64,000 nt of DNA. It comes from Paeniglutamicibacter psychrophenolicus. GTDB lineage: Bacteria > Actinomycetota > Actinomycetes > Actinomycetales > Micrococcaceae. A program made the position numbers and the translations under genes. The stretch spans positions 434,001 through 498,000 of the forward strand of contig NZ_JAGIOE010000001.1 in assembly GCF_017876575.1 (NCBI RefSeq), read 5' to 3'. Below the pieces are notes generated by a model. It saw only the letters and a list, made by a program, of their open reading frames with translations, made no database searches and was not told the DNA's origin. Positions 26,588 to 35,400 of this stretch are shown in pieces (position 1 is the first letter of the stretch; the number at the start of each line of letters is the position of its first letter).

Positions 26588-26705
26588 GCGTGCCTTCGGT
26601 AACAAAGGGGTACCGAAGTGTCCCCGACCTGCCCCAAAGGGCGGGTCGGGGTCCGGCCTTGGCCATACGATAGGTAGTAGTCCCCCTGGAAGGAAATGGC
26701 CACCC

Positions 26706-27782
26706 ATGTCGAAGAGCCCCGAAGATGCGCTGCGCGCCACGCTGGCCCGCGTTGCACCCGGAACGGAGCTGCGCGACGGGTTGGAGCGCATCCTGCGCGG
26801 ACGCACCGGCGCACTGATCGTGCTGGGGCACGACCGGGTGGTCGATTCGATCTGCTCCGGCGGCTTCGACATCAGCATTGCCTTCTCCCCCACCAGGTTG
26901 CGCGAGCTGGCCAAGATGGACGGGGCGATCGTCTGCGACAAGGACGGTTCCAACATCCTGCGCGCCGGGGTGCAGCTGGTCCCGGACCACTCGATCCCCA
27001 CCCAGGAATCGGGAACCCGGCACCGCACCGCCGAGCGCGTGGCCATCCAGACCGGCTTCCCGGTCGTCTCGGTCTCGCAGTCGATGCACATCATCGCCCT
27101 GTACGTGCAGGGCATCCGCTACCTGCTCGAGGGCTCCGAACCGGTGCTTGCCCGCGGCAACCAGGCCCTGGCCACCCTGGAACGCTACCGCTCGCGCCTC
27201 GACCAGGTCACCAGTGCGCTGTCCGCGGCGGAGATCGAGGCCGTCGTGACGGTCCGCGACGTCGCGGCGGTGCTGCAGCGCCAGGAAATGGTGCGCCGCA
27301 TCTCCGAGGAGATCGCCCAGTACGTGCTGGAGCTCGGCGCCGATGGCCGGTTGCTCGCGCTGCAGCTCGACGAGCTTTCCGCGGGCCTTGGCCCGGGCTC
27401 GGACCTGCTGCTGAAGGACTACTCGAACCTGGGCCGCGAGGAACTGGACATCGAGGCGGCGCTGAAGAAGCTGCAGGGCCTTGATTCCACCGACCTGATC
27501 GACCTGGGCAAGTTCGCCGCCATCCTGGGCATCAGCCCCGGCATCGATTCGCTCGAGGCCGTCGTGGCACCCAAGGGACACCGGTTGCTGGCGGGCATCA
27601 AGTCGGTGCCGCGCGCGGTGGCCGACCGGCTGGTCAACAACTTCGGCGGCCTGCAGCGGCTGATGGCCGCCAACATCGAGGATTTGATGGCGGTGGACGG
27701 GATCGGCGAGCAGCGCGCCCGCACCGTGCGCGAGGGGCTCTCGCGCGTCGCCGAGTCCTCGCTGCTGGACCGCTTCCTCTAG
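26706..27782 (+). CDS. disA: DNA integrity scanning diadenylate cyclase DisA
   Basis: A 358-residue enzyme that makes c-di-AMP from two ATP. Seen: the N-terminal DAC domain with its two catalytic motifs, DGA (72-74) and RHR (105-107), a central helical spine, and a C-terminal helix-hairpin-helix domain (FGGLQRLMAANIEDLMAVDGIGEQRARTV) for branched DNA. The start is the ATG after GGAAGGAAATGG; the open frame upstream is not protein-like. Coupled genomic placement with radA fits its known interplay with RadA in DNA-damage signalling. Confidence 0.96.
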   Translation: MSKSPEDALRATLARVAPGTELRDGLERILRGRTGALIVLGHDRVVDSICSGGFDISIAFSPTRLRELAKMDGAIVCDKDGSNILRAGVQLVPDHSIPTQESGTRHRTAERVAIQTGFPVVSVSQSMHIIALYVQGIRYLLEGSEPVLARGNQALATLERYRSRLDQVTSALSAAEIEAVVTVRDVAAVLQRQEMVRRISEEIAQYVLELGADGRLLALQLDELSAGLGPGSDLLLKDYSNLGREELDIEAALKKLQGLDSTDLIDLGKFAAILGISPGIDSLEAVVAPKGHRLLAGIKSVPRAVADRLVNNFGGLQRLMAANIEDLMAVDGIGEQRARTVREGLSRVAESSLLDRFL

Positions 27783-27807
27783 ACCGGGACGCCGGCCGGC
27801 CGCCGCG

Positions 27808-28437
27808 CTACTTCAGTTCGAACTTCGCGGTCTCGCTGCTCAGGTCCCCCAGTTTCGCGGTGAATCCGTACCAGCCGGGCCGCGGCTTGGCGCTGACGAT
27901 TTTGCAGCCCGGTGCGCTGCGCACCCGGGTCCAGGTGAAGCGGGCGGTCTCGCTGGAGCCTGGCTTGATGGTGATTTCGGTGTCCATCGGATCCTGGACG
28001 CAGTCCGAGGTGGCGAAGATCCGGTCCGAGCCGCTCGTCACGGAAAACTCCTGCTGGCTGGTGCCCACATTGACCTTGCAGTCGAATTTCCCCTCGTTCT
28101 TGATGGTCATCACCAGCACCGGGTTCTGCGCCGGCCCGTGCGTGCCCTGGGCGGTGGAAGCACCGATCACCACGTCGCCCTCGAGGCAGTCTGTCGCTTC
28201 GTCGGAGGGTTCGGTGCCCGGCTCCTGGGAGGGCTGTGGCGAAGTGCTGCTTGTCCCGCCGGCCACCGGGTCGGTCCCGGTGGCGCCGGGATCCGCTGGC
28301 CGCAACATCGAGGCCATGCCGAATCCTGCCCACAACAAAAGCCCCGCGACAACCAGCAGGGAAATGAACACCGCGAGTCGACGACGCCGAAAAACCCGTG
28401 CGGAGGGACGGGTGGAACGGACCTGCTTTTGTGCCAT
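27808..28437 (-). CDS. Membrane-anchored hypothetical protein with extracellular domain
   Basis: A 209-residue protein with a basic N-terminus, one membrane span (about residues 21-45) and a Ser/Thr/Pro/Gly linker. The extracytoplasmic domain of about 130 residues has four cysteines, probably two disulfides (DCLEGDV, FDCKVNV, SDCVQDP, PGCKIVS). The domain has a beta-sandwich look (VLVMTIKNEGKFDCKVNVG) similar to DUF4232-like or adhesion-type folds in actinobacteria. No enzyme motif is visible. It is convergent with disA and divergent from mutY. Function unknown. Confidence 0.75.
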   Translation of the reverse strand: MAQKQVRSTRPSARVFRRRRLAVFISLLVVAGLLLWAGFGMASMLRPADPGATGTDPVAGGTSSTSPQPSQEPGTEPSDEATDCLEGDVVIGASTAQGTHGPAQNPVLVMTIKNEGKFDCKVNVGTSQQEFSVTSGSDRIFATSDCVQDPMDTEITIKPGSSETARFTWTRVRSAPGCKIVSAKPRPGWYGFTAKLGDLSSETAKFELK

Positions 28438-28540
28438 GCCTCAAGGCTACGAAACCAATCGTTTTGATCCCGACTCCCACGCCGCCAGCTAGAGTGATAT
28501 CGCCAGCATTCCCCTTCCAGCCAAAGGAATTCCCCTGACC

Positions 28541-29536
28541 GTGCCGCACCCCGACCTTCCGAGAATCCACCGTGAAATCAACGACTGGTATCTCTCCCAC
28601 GCCCGCGACCTGCCGTGGCGCCGCGAGTCTGCCGGGGCGTGGGCCGTGATGGTCTCGGAGTTCATGCTGCAGCAGACCCCGGTGGTTCGGGTGCTCCCGG
28701 TGTGGGAGGCCTGGATTGAGCGCTGGCCCACCCCGGCCGCGCTGGCCGCCGAACAGGTCGCCGAGGCCGTCAAGGCCTGGGGCCGGCTGGGGTACCCGCG
28801 CCGGGCACTGCGCCTGCATGCCGCCGCCACCGTGATCGCCAACGAACATGGCGGCCAGGTCCCGGGCACCGAGGCGGAGCTGCTCGCCCTTCCCGGAATC
28901 GGCACCTACACCGCCGCGGCCATAGCGTGCTTCGCCTTCAAGGTCCCCACCGTGGTGGTGGACACCAACATCCGCCGGGTCCACGCCCGGCTGGTCAGCG
29001 GCAGGGCGTTGCCCGAGCAGAACCAGAACGCAGCCGAACTCGCACTGGCCGCACGCCTGCTTCCCGAATCCGGCCCCGGGAATCCTGAGGGCACGGCGCT
29101 GGCCAACGGCTGGAACATCGCGGTGATGGAGCTCGGCGCCCTGGTGTGCACGGCCCGTTCCCCGCGCTGCGAGGACTGCCCGGTGATCGAGAGCTGTGCC
29201 TGGATTGCCGCCGGGCGGCCCGAACCCCACTACAAGCCCAAGGGCCAGCCGTGGCACGGCACGGACCGGCAGGTGCGCGGGGCAATGATGGCGGTGCTGC
29301 GGCACTCCGCCGGCCCGGTGGACCGCTCCGAGCTGCTCGGGGTCCCCGACCTTGCGCTCGAGGGGCAGGACGCCCGACCGCTGAACCCGGCCCGCGAGGC
29401 CGAGCCCATCCACCAGGCGTGGGTCGGCCTGCACGCGCTGGAAGCCGGTGCCGAGCAACGCGAACGCGCCCTGGATTCCCTGCTGGCCGACGGCCTTGCA
29501 CAGCATTCCGCCGCGGGCATCAGCCTGCCGCACTGA
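28541..29536 (+). CDS. mutY: A/G-specific adenine glycosylase MutY
   Basis: A 331-residue glycosylase that removes adenine mispaired with 8-oxoguanine. Seen: catalytic Glu40 in MVSEFMLQQTPV, the helix-hairpin-helix LPGIGTYTAAAIACFAF, catalytic Asp141 in VVVDTNIRRVH, and the 4Fe-4S cysteine pattern C-X6-C-X2-C-X5-C (CTARSPRCEDCPVIESC). A shortened C-terminal region replaces the full Nudix-like domain, common in actinobacteria. The start is GTG after AAAGGAA at somewhat long spacing. Confidence 0.94.
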   Translation: MPHPDLPRIHREINDWYLSHARDLPWRRESAGAWAVMVSEFMLQQTPVVRVLPVWEAWIERWPTPAALAAEQVAEAVKAWGRLGYPRRALRLHAAATVIANEHGGQVPGTEAELLALPGIGTYTAAAIACFAFKVPTVVVDTNIRRVHARLVSGRALPEQNQNAAELALAARLLPESGPGNPEGTALANGWNIAVMELGALVCTARSPRCEDCPVIESCAWIAAGRPEPHYKPKGQPWHGTDRQVRGAMMAVLRHSAGPVDRSELLGVPDLALEGQDARPLNPAREAEPIHQAWVGLHALEAGAEQRERALDSLLADGLAQHSAAGISLPH

Positions 29537-29554
29537 TCCGTTCCGGGCGGCACG

Positions 29555-30361
29555 CTATGCGGTCGCCGTGCCGCGCAGCGACGTGAAGTCTGCATCGCGC
29601 CGACCCAGCACCGCCGCAATCCCCTCGGCTGCCTCGTCATCGCCCTGGCTGGCGACCATGGCATCGGCCTCGCGTTCCATCTGCTCCGCCAGGGTGTGCA
29701 TGCGGGCGTCCCGGCACAGCCCAAGGATCCTTCCGGTGGCCCGTTCCGGCCCTGTGGCCAGCTGCCGGGCCAACTCGATCGCCTCGCCCACGGCATGCCC
29801 CTTCTCCACCAACGTCGTAACGACGCCCAGCTGGTGCATCCGCTCCGCGCCCTGGCGTTCACCCGTGAGGCACATGTGCGTCAGCGCCTGGCGCGGCATC
29901 GATTCGGCCAGCAACGCGGTGAGCCCGCCATCGGGGGTCAGCCCCGCCCTGATGTAGGAAGCGGCGAAGAACGCGTTGCGTGCGGCCACCAGCAGGTCCC
30001 CGGCGAGCGCAAGCGCCATGCCTGCACCGGTCGCCCCGCCTTCCACGGCCATGATGACGGGCTTGGGGCTTCTCCTGATGTCCAGGATTGTCTTGTGGAG
30101 CAGCTCGAGTCGCTCCCGGCGCACCTCGGGACCCCGCTCCCTGTTGGCGGCAAGTTCGTTGAGGTTGCCGCCGGAGCAGAAGAACCCGCCGGCGCCGGTG
30201 AATACGATGGCCCCCACGGTGCTGTCGGCGGCCGCCCGTGCCAGTTCCTTGCTGGCTGCACGGAAGAACTCCGGTCCTATCGCGTTGCGCAGCGAGGGGT
30301 TGTTGATGGCCAGCACCAGGACCGGGCCCTCGGTGCGGACCAGGAGAACATCGTTGTTCAT
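29555..30361 (-). CDS. Enoyl-CoA hydratase/isomerase family protein
   Basis: A 268-residue crotonase-fold protein. The chosen ATG follows GGAG at eight bases; the longer open frame is upstream leader. Seen: the oxyanion-hole segments FCSGGNLNEL (about residues 65-75) and GGATGAGMALALAGD (about 110-125), and RAGLTPDGGLTALL. The glutamates that catalyse hydration in classical enoyl-CoA hydratases are not both obvious (the second position reads PDGG), so isomerase or another crotonase activity is possible. It lies between mutY and the start of the catabolic island and may belong to either. Confidence 0.83.
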   Translation of the reverse strand: MNNDVLLVRTEGPVLVLAINNPSLRNAIGPEFFRAASKELARAAADSTVGAIVFTGAGGFFCSGGNLNELAANRERGPEVRRERLELLHKTILDIRRSPKPVIMAVEGGATGAGMALALAGDLLVAARNAFFAASYIRAGLTPDGGLTALLAESMPRQALTHMCLTGERQGAERMHQLGVVTTLVEKGHAVGEAIELARQLATGPERATGRILGLCRDARMHTLAEQMEREADAMVASQGDDEAAEGIAAVLGRRDADFTSLRGTATA

Positions 30362-30667
30362 GAGGCGGACTCCTGTCCAGGGTCGTTGAAGCACTTCGGG
30401 GTCGGGGACCACCCCCACGCGCGAAACGGCGCTACGGCCCCGGGCCGAGGTGATCATCATGCTAACCCACCGGGGGAAGCCAAGACCGCCACGCTTCCCC
30501 GCGCATGATCCACGGATCGCCCCCTCCCCGCCCTTGGCTTCGCACGGTGGTTGACCGGATGCTTCCTTCCCGCGATGCCAAGGATCCGGAAGGCAAGCCA
30601 TGTCGTATACCCGTGATTACCACTTGGCACTGTGAACCAGGGCACGTTTTGGGCTAACGTCCAGAGC
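30362..30667. other. Divergent promoter region
   Basis: About 306 bases between the crotonase gene and the histidine-phosphatase gene. It contains a TTGACC element at about 30549 and an AT-richer stretch just before the phosphatase start, but no convincing operator, repeat or small gene. Confidence 0.35.
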
Positions 30668-31321
30668 GTGAGCGTTCTTTATTTGATCCGTCACGGACAA
30701 GCATCCTTCGGGACAGACGATTACGATCGGCTGTCCCCCCGCGGCCTGGACCAGAGCCAGGTGCTGGGTACCCATTTGTTGCGCGCCGGCGCGACTCCCG
30801 CGCGCGTTGTTGCAGGCGACATGAAAAGGCAGCGCCAGACGGCGCAGGGCATCATCGATGCCGCCGACTGGTCCAACAACCTGGAAATCGATCCCGGATG
30901 GGACGAATTCAATGCCACCGAGGTGATCGACGCGTATCCCGAGGGCGACCCGAATGCCAAGAGCGATTCGCGTGCCTTCCAGCGCCTGCTCGAAAAGTCC
31001 TCCGCCCGCTGGGCCTCCGGGGAACACGACGCGGACTACCGGGAAACCTTCACCGCCTTCACCCGGCGCATCGATGAGGCGCTGGACCGCTCCATCGCGG
31101 ACCTCGGCTCCGGCAAGAGCGCCGTGGTCGTCTCCAGCTCCGGGGTCGTGGCCTGGGTGGCCACCCGGCTGCTGAACGGCGGCTTCGACCAGTGGCTCGC
31201 ACTGAACCGGGTCACCGTGAACTCCGGGGTCACCAAGATCGTTTTCGGTGCCTCGGGCAAGACCATGGTGACCTACAACGAGCACGGACACCTCCCCCAC
31301 TCCTGGATCACCTACCGCTAG
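30668..31321 (+). CDS. Histidine phosphatase (phosphoglycerate mutase-like) family protein
   Basis: A 217-residue protein of the branch-2/1 histidine phosphatase superfamily. Seen: the phosphohistidine motif LIRHGQAS at the N-terminus (residues about 6-13), the second arginine region DMKRQRQTAQ, the acid residue region WDEFNATEV, and the C-terminal VVVSSSGVVAWV in place of the usual GH motif. The last point leaves the second catalytic histidine unclear. The GTG start puts the RHG strand at the expected distance from the N-terminus. It leads the beta-oxidation set by 50 bases, possibly as an operon. Confidence 0.8.
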   Translation: MSVLYLIRHGQASFGTDDYDRLSPRGLDQSQVLGTHLLRAGATPARVVAGDMKRQRQTAQGIIDAADWSNNLEIDPGWDEFNATEVIDAYPEGDPNAKSDSRAFQRLLEKSSARWASGEHDADYRETFTAFTRRIDEALDRSIADLGSGKSAVVVSSSGVVAWVATRLLNGGFDQWLALNRVTVNSGVTKIVFGASGKTMVTYNEHGHLPHSWITYR

Positions 31322-31371
31322 GGCGGCAAGGGCTTCGACTTCACTCCCGAGACAAGGAAACAGGTTTAACC

Positions 31372-32130
31372 ATGACTGAAATCAAGCGCACGGCCATCGT
31401 CACCGGAGCAGGCCGCGGCATCGGCGCCGACATCGCCCGCCGCCTGGCCTCCGACGGATTCAACGTCGCGGCGATCGACCTCGACCAGAAGGGCCTCGAT
31501 GCCCTCACCGCGGAGCTGACCGCGGCCGGCCACCGGGCCATCGGCATCGTCGCCGACATCTCCGACGAGGCGGCAGTCGACGCGGCCGTGGAGCGCACCG
31601 CCACCGAGCTGGGCGCACCGACCGTGGTGGTCAACAATGCGGGCATCATCCGCGACAACCTGCTGTTCAAGATGTCGGTCTCCGACTGGGACCTGGTCAT
31701 GAACGTGCACCTGCGCGGCTCCTTCCTGGTCTCCCGCGCCGCCCAGAAGCACATGGTCGAAGCCAAGTGGGGCCGCATCGTGAACCTCTCGAGCACCTCG
31801 GCGCTGGGCAACCGCGGCCAGGCCAACTACTCGGCCGCCAAGGCCGGCCTGCAGGGCTTCACCAAGACCCTGGCCCTGGAGCTTGGCCCGTTCGGCGTCA
31901 CCGCCAACGCCATCGCACCGGGCTTCATCGAAACCGAGATGACCGCCTCCACCGCCGAGCGCATGGGCATCACCTTCGAGGAATTCACCTCCAAGGCCGC
32001 CGCCGCGATCCCGGTGCGCCGCACCGGAAAGCCCGCTGACATCGCCAACGCCGTGTCCTTCTTCGCCTCCGAGAACGCCGGTTTCGTCTCCGGCCAGGTG
32101 CTGTACGTGGCGGGCGGGCCGAAGGCATGA
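31372..32130 (+). CDS. SDR family 3-oxoacyl-(ACP/CoA) reductase-like dehydrogenase
   Basis: A 252-residue classical short-chain dehydrogenase. Seen: cofactor motif TGAGRGIG (11-18), NNAGII, serine in NLSSTSALG, and the catalytic Tyr153/Lys157 pair in NYSAAKAG, with the end FVSGQVLYVAGGPKA. Most similar in style to FabG. With a MaoC hydratase overlapping its stop (ATGA) and a thiolase after that, it most likely acts as the 3-hydroxyacyl-CoA dehydrogenase step of beta-oxidation for an island substrate (inference). Confidence 0.88.
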   Translation: MTEIKRTAIVTGAGRGIGADIARRLASDGFNVAAIDLDQKGLDALTAELTAAGHRAIGIVADISDEAAVDAAVERTATELGAPTVVVNNAGIIRDNLLFKMSVSDWDLVMNVHLRGSFLVSRAAQKHMVEAKWGRIVNLSSTSALGNRGQANYSAAKAGLQGFTKTLALELGPFGVTANAIAPGFIETEMTASTAERMGITFEEFTSKAAAAIPVRRTGKPADIANAVSFFASENAGFVSGQVLYVAGGPKA

Positions 32131-32612
32131 GGATCTTCAACGGCATCGACGAGTTCGAAAAACACGTCGGCGAGGAACTCGGCGTCACCGCATGGCGCAC
32201 CATCACCCAGGAGGACATCGACGCGTTCGCCAAGGTGACCAACGACCACCAGTGGATCCACGTCGACACCGAGCGTGCCGCCTCCGGCCCGTTCGGCACC
32301 ACCCTGGTGCACGGCTACATGACCCTGGCCCTGGTCTCCGGTTTCATGTTCGACACCTACCGCGTCGACGGGCTGTCCATGGGCGTGAACTACGGATCGA
32401 ACAAGGTCCGCTACCCGGCCCCGGTCCTGGTCGGCTCGCGCGTGCGCGGCCGCATCAAGCTGGTCCAACTGGACCGGCAGGACGGCTGGGCCCAGTCCAC
32501 CGTCCAGGTCACCGTCGAGCAGGAGCTCAACGGGGAGGCCAAGAAGCCCGGCTGCGTCGCCGAGGTCGTTTCCCGTCTCTACGAGGCCCCGGCCCCGGCA
32601 ACGGGCAACTGA
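32127..32612 (+). CDS. MaoC family (R)-specific enoyl-CoA hydratase
   Basis: A 161-residue hot-dog-fold hydratase. Seen: the MaoC/hydratase-2 active site with Asp40 and His45 in TNDHQWIHVD, followed by GPFGTTLVHGYMTLAL; NYGSNKVRYPAPVLVGSRVRG is typical of the C-terminal half. It hydrates trans-2-enoyl-CoA to the (R)-3-hydroxyacyl-CoA, which suits the FabG-like SDR encoded just upstream. The stop/start overlap of four bases indicates translational coupling. Confidence 0.9.
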   Translation: MRIFNGIDEFEKHVGEELGVTAWRTITQEDIDAFAKVTNDHQWIHVDTERAASGPFGTTLVHGYMTLALVSGFMFDTYRVDGLSMGVNYGSNKVRYPAPVLVGSRVRGRIKLVQLDRQDGWAQSTVQVTVEQELNGEAKKPGCVAEVVSRLYEAPAPATGN

Positions 32613-32663
32613 CACAGGCGCCCGCAAACACCACCGATCCAGTTCCAATCCAAGGAGTCCGCC

Positions 32664-33866
32664 ATGCCCAGAGCAGCCATCGTTGCAACCGCCCGCACAC
32701 CCATCGGCAAGGCGTACCGCGGGGCCTTCAACAACACCACCGCTCCCGAACTTGCGGGGCACGCGATTGCCGCGGCGCTGGCCAAGACGGGAATCGACCC
32801 GGCCCTGGTCGAGGACGTCGTCCTGGGTGCCGCGGCGCAACAGGGCACCCAAAGCTTCAACCTGGCCCGGCAGGCCGCGCTGCGTGCGGGCCTGCCGGTC
32901 ACGGTTCCCGGGCAGACCATCGACAGGCAGTGCTCCTCCGGGTTGATGGCCGTCGCGACCGCGGCCAAACAGATCCTCTTCGATTCCATGGACGTGGCCA
33001 TCGGCGGCGGGGTCGAATCCATTTCACTGGTGCAGAACGAGCACTACAACAAGTACCGCAGCCGCGATCCCTGGCTCGAGGCCAACTTCCCCGGCACCTA
33101 CATGCCCATGCTGCGCACCGCCGAGCTCGTGGCCGAACGCTATGGCATCGGCCGCGAGGCACAGGATGCGATGGGTGCGCAATCCCAGCGGCGGGCAGCC
33201 CAGGCCCAGGCGAGCGGCAGGTTCGATGACGAGATCACCCCTATCCGGGTGACCACGCTGAAGACCGACAAGGAAAGCGGCGAGGTCACCGAGTTCGAGC
33301 AGCTGGTCTCGGCGGACGAGGGCGTGCGCGCCGGAACCACCCTCGAAACCCTGGCCAAGCTCCGCACCGTCCTGCAGCCCGGGGAATTCACGGCGAACCC
33401 TACCGTGACCGCTGGCAACGCTTCCCAGCTGTCCGACGGTGCCTCGGCCAACGTGCTGATGAACAGCGACTACGCCGCGTCCCTGGGCCTGGCTCCGCTG
33501 GGCTACTACTGCGGCATCGCCGTGACCGGGTGCGAGCCCGACGAGATGGGCGTTGGTCCGGTCACCGCGATCCCGCGGCTGCTGAAGAACCACGGGCTCA
33601 CCGTGGAGGACATCGGGGTGTGGGAGCTGAACGAGGCCTTCGCCTCGCAGGCCGCCTACTGCCGCGACTTCCTGGGGATCGATCCGGAGAAAATGAACGT
33701 CAACGGCGGGGCCATCGCCCTGGGCCACCCGTACGGGATGACCGGTTCGCGGGCCGTGGGCTCCGCGCTGCTCGAGGCCCGGCGCCGCGGCGAGCAATTC
33801 GTTGTCATCTCCATGTGCGTGGGCGGCGGCCAGGGTGCCGCCGGCCTCTTCGAGGTCGCCCGCTAG
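32664..33866 (+). CDS. Acetyl-CoA C-acyltransferase (thiolase)
   Basis: A 400-residue thiolase. Seen: nucleophilic Cys90 in DRQCSSGLMA, His355 in GGAIALGHPYGMTGSR, and the second catalytic Cys385 in CVGGGQGAAGLFEV. The ATG start is six bases after AAGGAG. It cleaves 3-oxoacyl-CoA to acetyl- or propionyl-CoA plus a shortened acyl-CoA, completing the beta-oxidation set with the preceding SDR and MaoC genes. A large hairpin follows the stop. Confidence 0.93.
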   Translation: MPRAAIVATARTPIGKAYRGAFNNTTAPELAGHAIAAALAKTGIDPALVEDVVLGAAAQQGTQSFNLARQAALRAGLPVTVPGQTIDRQCSSGLMAVATAAKQILFDSMDVAIGGGVESISLVQNEHYNKYRSRDPWLEANFPGTYMPMLRTAELVAERYGIGREAQDAMGAQSQRRAAQAQASGRFDDEITPIRVTTLKTDKESGEVTEFEQLVSADEGVRAGTTLETLAKLRTVLQPGEFTANPTVTAGNASQLSDGASANVLMNSDYAASLGLAPLGYYCGIAVTGCEPDEMGVGPVTAIPRLLKNHGLTVEDIGVWELNEAFASQAAYCRDFLGIDPEKMNVNGGAIALGHPYGMTGSRAVGSALLEARRRGEQFVVISMCVGGGQGAAGLFEVAR

Positions 33867-33894
33867 AGGCCCAAGCCCCGCAAGCCAACGCATT

Positions 33895-33937
33895 CCAGGC
33901 GGTTCCCGTCGGCAGCATGCCGAAGGGAGCCGCCTGG
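33895..33937. terminator. Terminator between thiolase and convergent NIPSNAP gene
   Basis: Outer 13-base stem (CCAGGCGGTTCCC with GGGAGCCGCCTGG, one G-T pair) enclosing an inner five-base stem CGGCA/TGCCG. It separates two convergent genes. Confidence 0.75.
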
Positions 33938-33950
33938 CTGTTTGCCCGCC

Positions 33951-34538
33951 CTATTGCAGCGGGGAGAACGTTGCGGGGGCCAGGAGCTTGAGAACCGTGG
34001 ACAGCGGCTCCGGTCCCCCGGCCGGCAGCGCGGCCGGCGCACGGCGCTCCCCGTCGGAGTGCGCCCAGATCTGGACGATCCCGTTGGTCTGCCCGAATTC
34101 CAGGCGCCCCGCCAGCACCAGTTCGTCACTGCCGCTGCGTTCCTCGATCGCCTTCGACCAGGCCTCGCCCGCGGCCCGCAGGTCCGAGACCCTGAAGTAG
34201 TCGTAGCGGATCTCAAAGACCGGGCCGATGGCGGCAACGCCGCGGTGCTGGACGAAATCGAACGGGACGACCAGCTCCACCATCATCCGCTCAACGAAGG
34301 GGCCAGTCGCCGGAGGCCAGTTCGGGTGTTGCGCCGCCTGTGCGCGCCGCTCGGTGCGTTCGGCCAGGTCCCGGTAGGGCCACACGTGGATAACTTCGCT
34401 CTGCGGCGCAGACGTGGTGCGCCAGAATCCCGTCAGGGGCGAGTATGCCGCGCGGTCGACGTAGCCGGCGCCGAACCGCCGTTCGAACTCCTGCACATTC
34501 GCGGAGGCCACCTGGTAGGAACGAATCTCGTAAATCAT
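33951..34538 (-). CDS. NIPSNAP family protein
   Basis: A 195-residue protein with two dimeric alpha/beta-barrel (NIPSNAP-like) units: MIYEIRSYQ...WPYRDLAER in the first half and GPVFEIRYDYFRVSD...QIWAHSDGER in the second. The second ATG is preferred, because AGGA is seven bases upstream of it; the first ATG abuts the ribosome-binding site. NIPSNAP proteins recur in aromatic and terpenoid catabolic clusters, but their chemistry is mostly unknown. It is the last gene of the amidase-led group of small proteins. Confidence 0.85.
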   Translation of the reverse strand: MIYEIRSYQVASANVQEFERRFGAGYVDRAAYSPLTGFWRTTSAPQSEVIHVWPYRDLAERTERRAQAAQHPNWPPATGPFVERMMVELVVPFDFVQHRGVAAIGPVFEIRYDYFRVSDLRAAGEAWSKAIEERSGSDELVLAGRLEFGQTNGIVQIWAHSDGERRAPAALPAGGPEPLSTVLKLLAPATFSPLQ

Positions 34539-34596
34539 GGGCATTTCCTATCCCTGTTGGTTGGACGGCTTCCCCCGTGCCGGGGGTCCGGAAAAC

Positions 34597-34998
34597 CTAT
34601 GGCAATAGCGCTGCGGCCCCGGCGGCCGCGCATTGCTCGTCCTGCTCGCCGGTGCCGCCGCCCACCCCGCAGGCCCCGGCCAACACGCCGTCAATGAAGA
34701 TCGGCACGGCGCCCTTGGCGTAGAAGATGTGCCCGCCCTCGGCCTGGGCAATGCCGAGCATGATCGGCGAGGAGGCCCGCTCGGTGAGCAGGCCGCTGGG
34801 CTTGGCGAACGCGGCGGAGGCTACGGCCTTGCCCTGCGAGCCATAACCGGCGCCCCAGTGCCCGCCGTCCATCCGCCCGAAGGCCAGCAGGCGGCCACCG
34901 GCGTCGCAGACCGAGACGCTGATCCTGATGTCCAATTCCGTGGCCTTGTCGATGGCGCTTGCGATGGCGAGGTTTGCCTGGGCGAGGGTGAGTGTCAT
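34597..34998 (-). CDS. GlcG/HbpS family haem-binding-like protein
   Basis: A 133-residue protein of the GlcG/HbpS family (DUF336). Seen: TLAQANLAIASAIDKATELDIRISVSVCDAGG reduced to the family opening, LLAFGRMDGGHWGAGYGSQGKAVASAAF in the middle, and the glycine-rich GAVPIFIDGVLAGACGVGGGTGEQDEQCA end. HbpS binds haem and senses redox stress in Streptomyces; many catabolic-cluster homologues have no assigned role. Its start overlaps the stop of the upstream gene (ATGA). Confidence 0.88.
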   Translation of the reverse strand: MTLTLAQANLAIASAIDKATELDIRISVSVCDAGGRLLAFGRMDGGHWGAGYGSQGKAVASAAFAKPSGLLTERASSPIMLGIAQAEGGHIFYAKGAVPIFIDGVLAGACGVGGGTGEQDEQCAAAGAAALLP

Positions 34999-35366
34999 GA
35001 GGTGTCTTTCGGTTGGCGTGAAAAATGATCCAGGGATTCCGCAGACGCCTGGCCCATGGCCCGGAACATCGACAACGCGGAGTTGGCCAGATGTGGCTTG
35101 ATCTTCGCCGCCCAGTCGCCCCGGGCGGATGCGGCCTTCCATTCCGGGGTCTGCGGCAGCTCCGGGGAGTTCACCCGGTAAAGCGTTGCGTAGCGCTGCA
35201 TGCCGGTACTTGACCGTTCCAGGACGTAGCGCTGGACGCCCAGGACCCCGGGGACCTGGGCAATGAACGGCACGTGTTGCGTGTCGTAGATGCGGTTGAA
35301 CTCGTCCTCGAACTCCTCGGGGATATCGAGCTGGACGAGCCACAGGTACTCGGGTTCTTCCTTCAC
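34995..35366 (-). CDS. EthD-like dimeric alpha/beta-barrel protein
   Basis: A 123-residue small protein. Start GTG, following an AAGGCAAGG ribosome-binding region. Seen: EYLWLVQLDIPEEFEDEFNRIYDTQHVPFIAQVPGV, a ferredoxin-like strand-helix pattern with a His shortly before the second strand, and GVQRYVLERSS, as in EthD/monooxygenase-like barrel proteins. Tail is variable. Such proteins accompany ring-cleaving and ether-cleaving P450 systems (EthD is essential for EthB function), and a P450 is encoded 2 kb upstream. The specific role here is unknown. Confidence 0.72.
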   Translation of the reverse strand: MKEEPEYLWLVQLDIPEEFEDEFNRIYDTQHVPFIAQVPGVLGVQRYVLERSSTGMQRYATLYRVNSPELPQTPEWKAASARGDWAAKIKPHLANSALSMFRAMGQASAESLDHFSRQPKDTS

Positions 35367-35400
35367 AGGCCTTGCCTTTCGAAAGACGTTCGGGCACGTT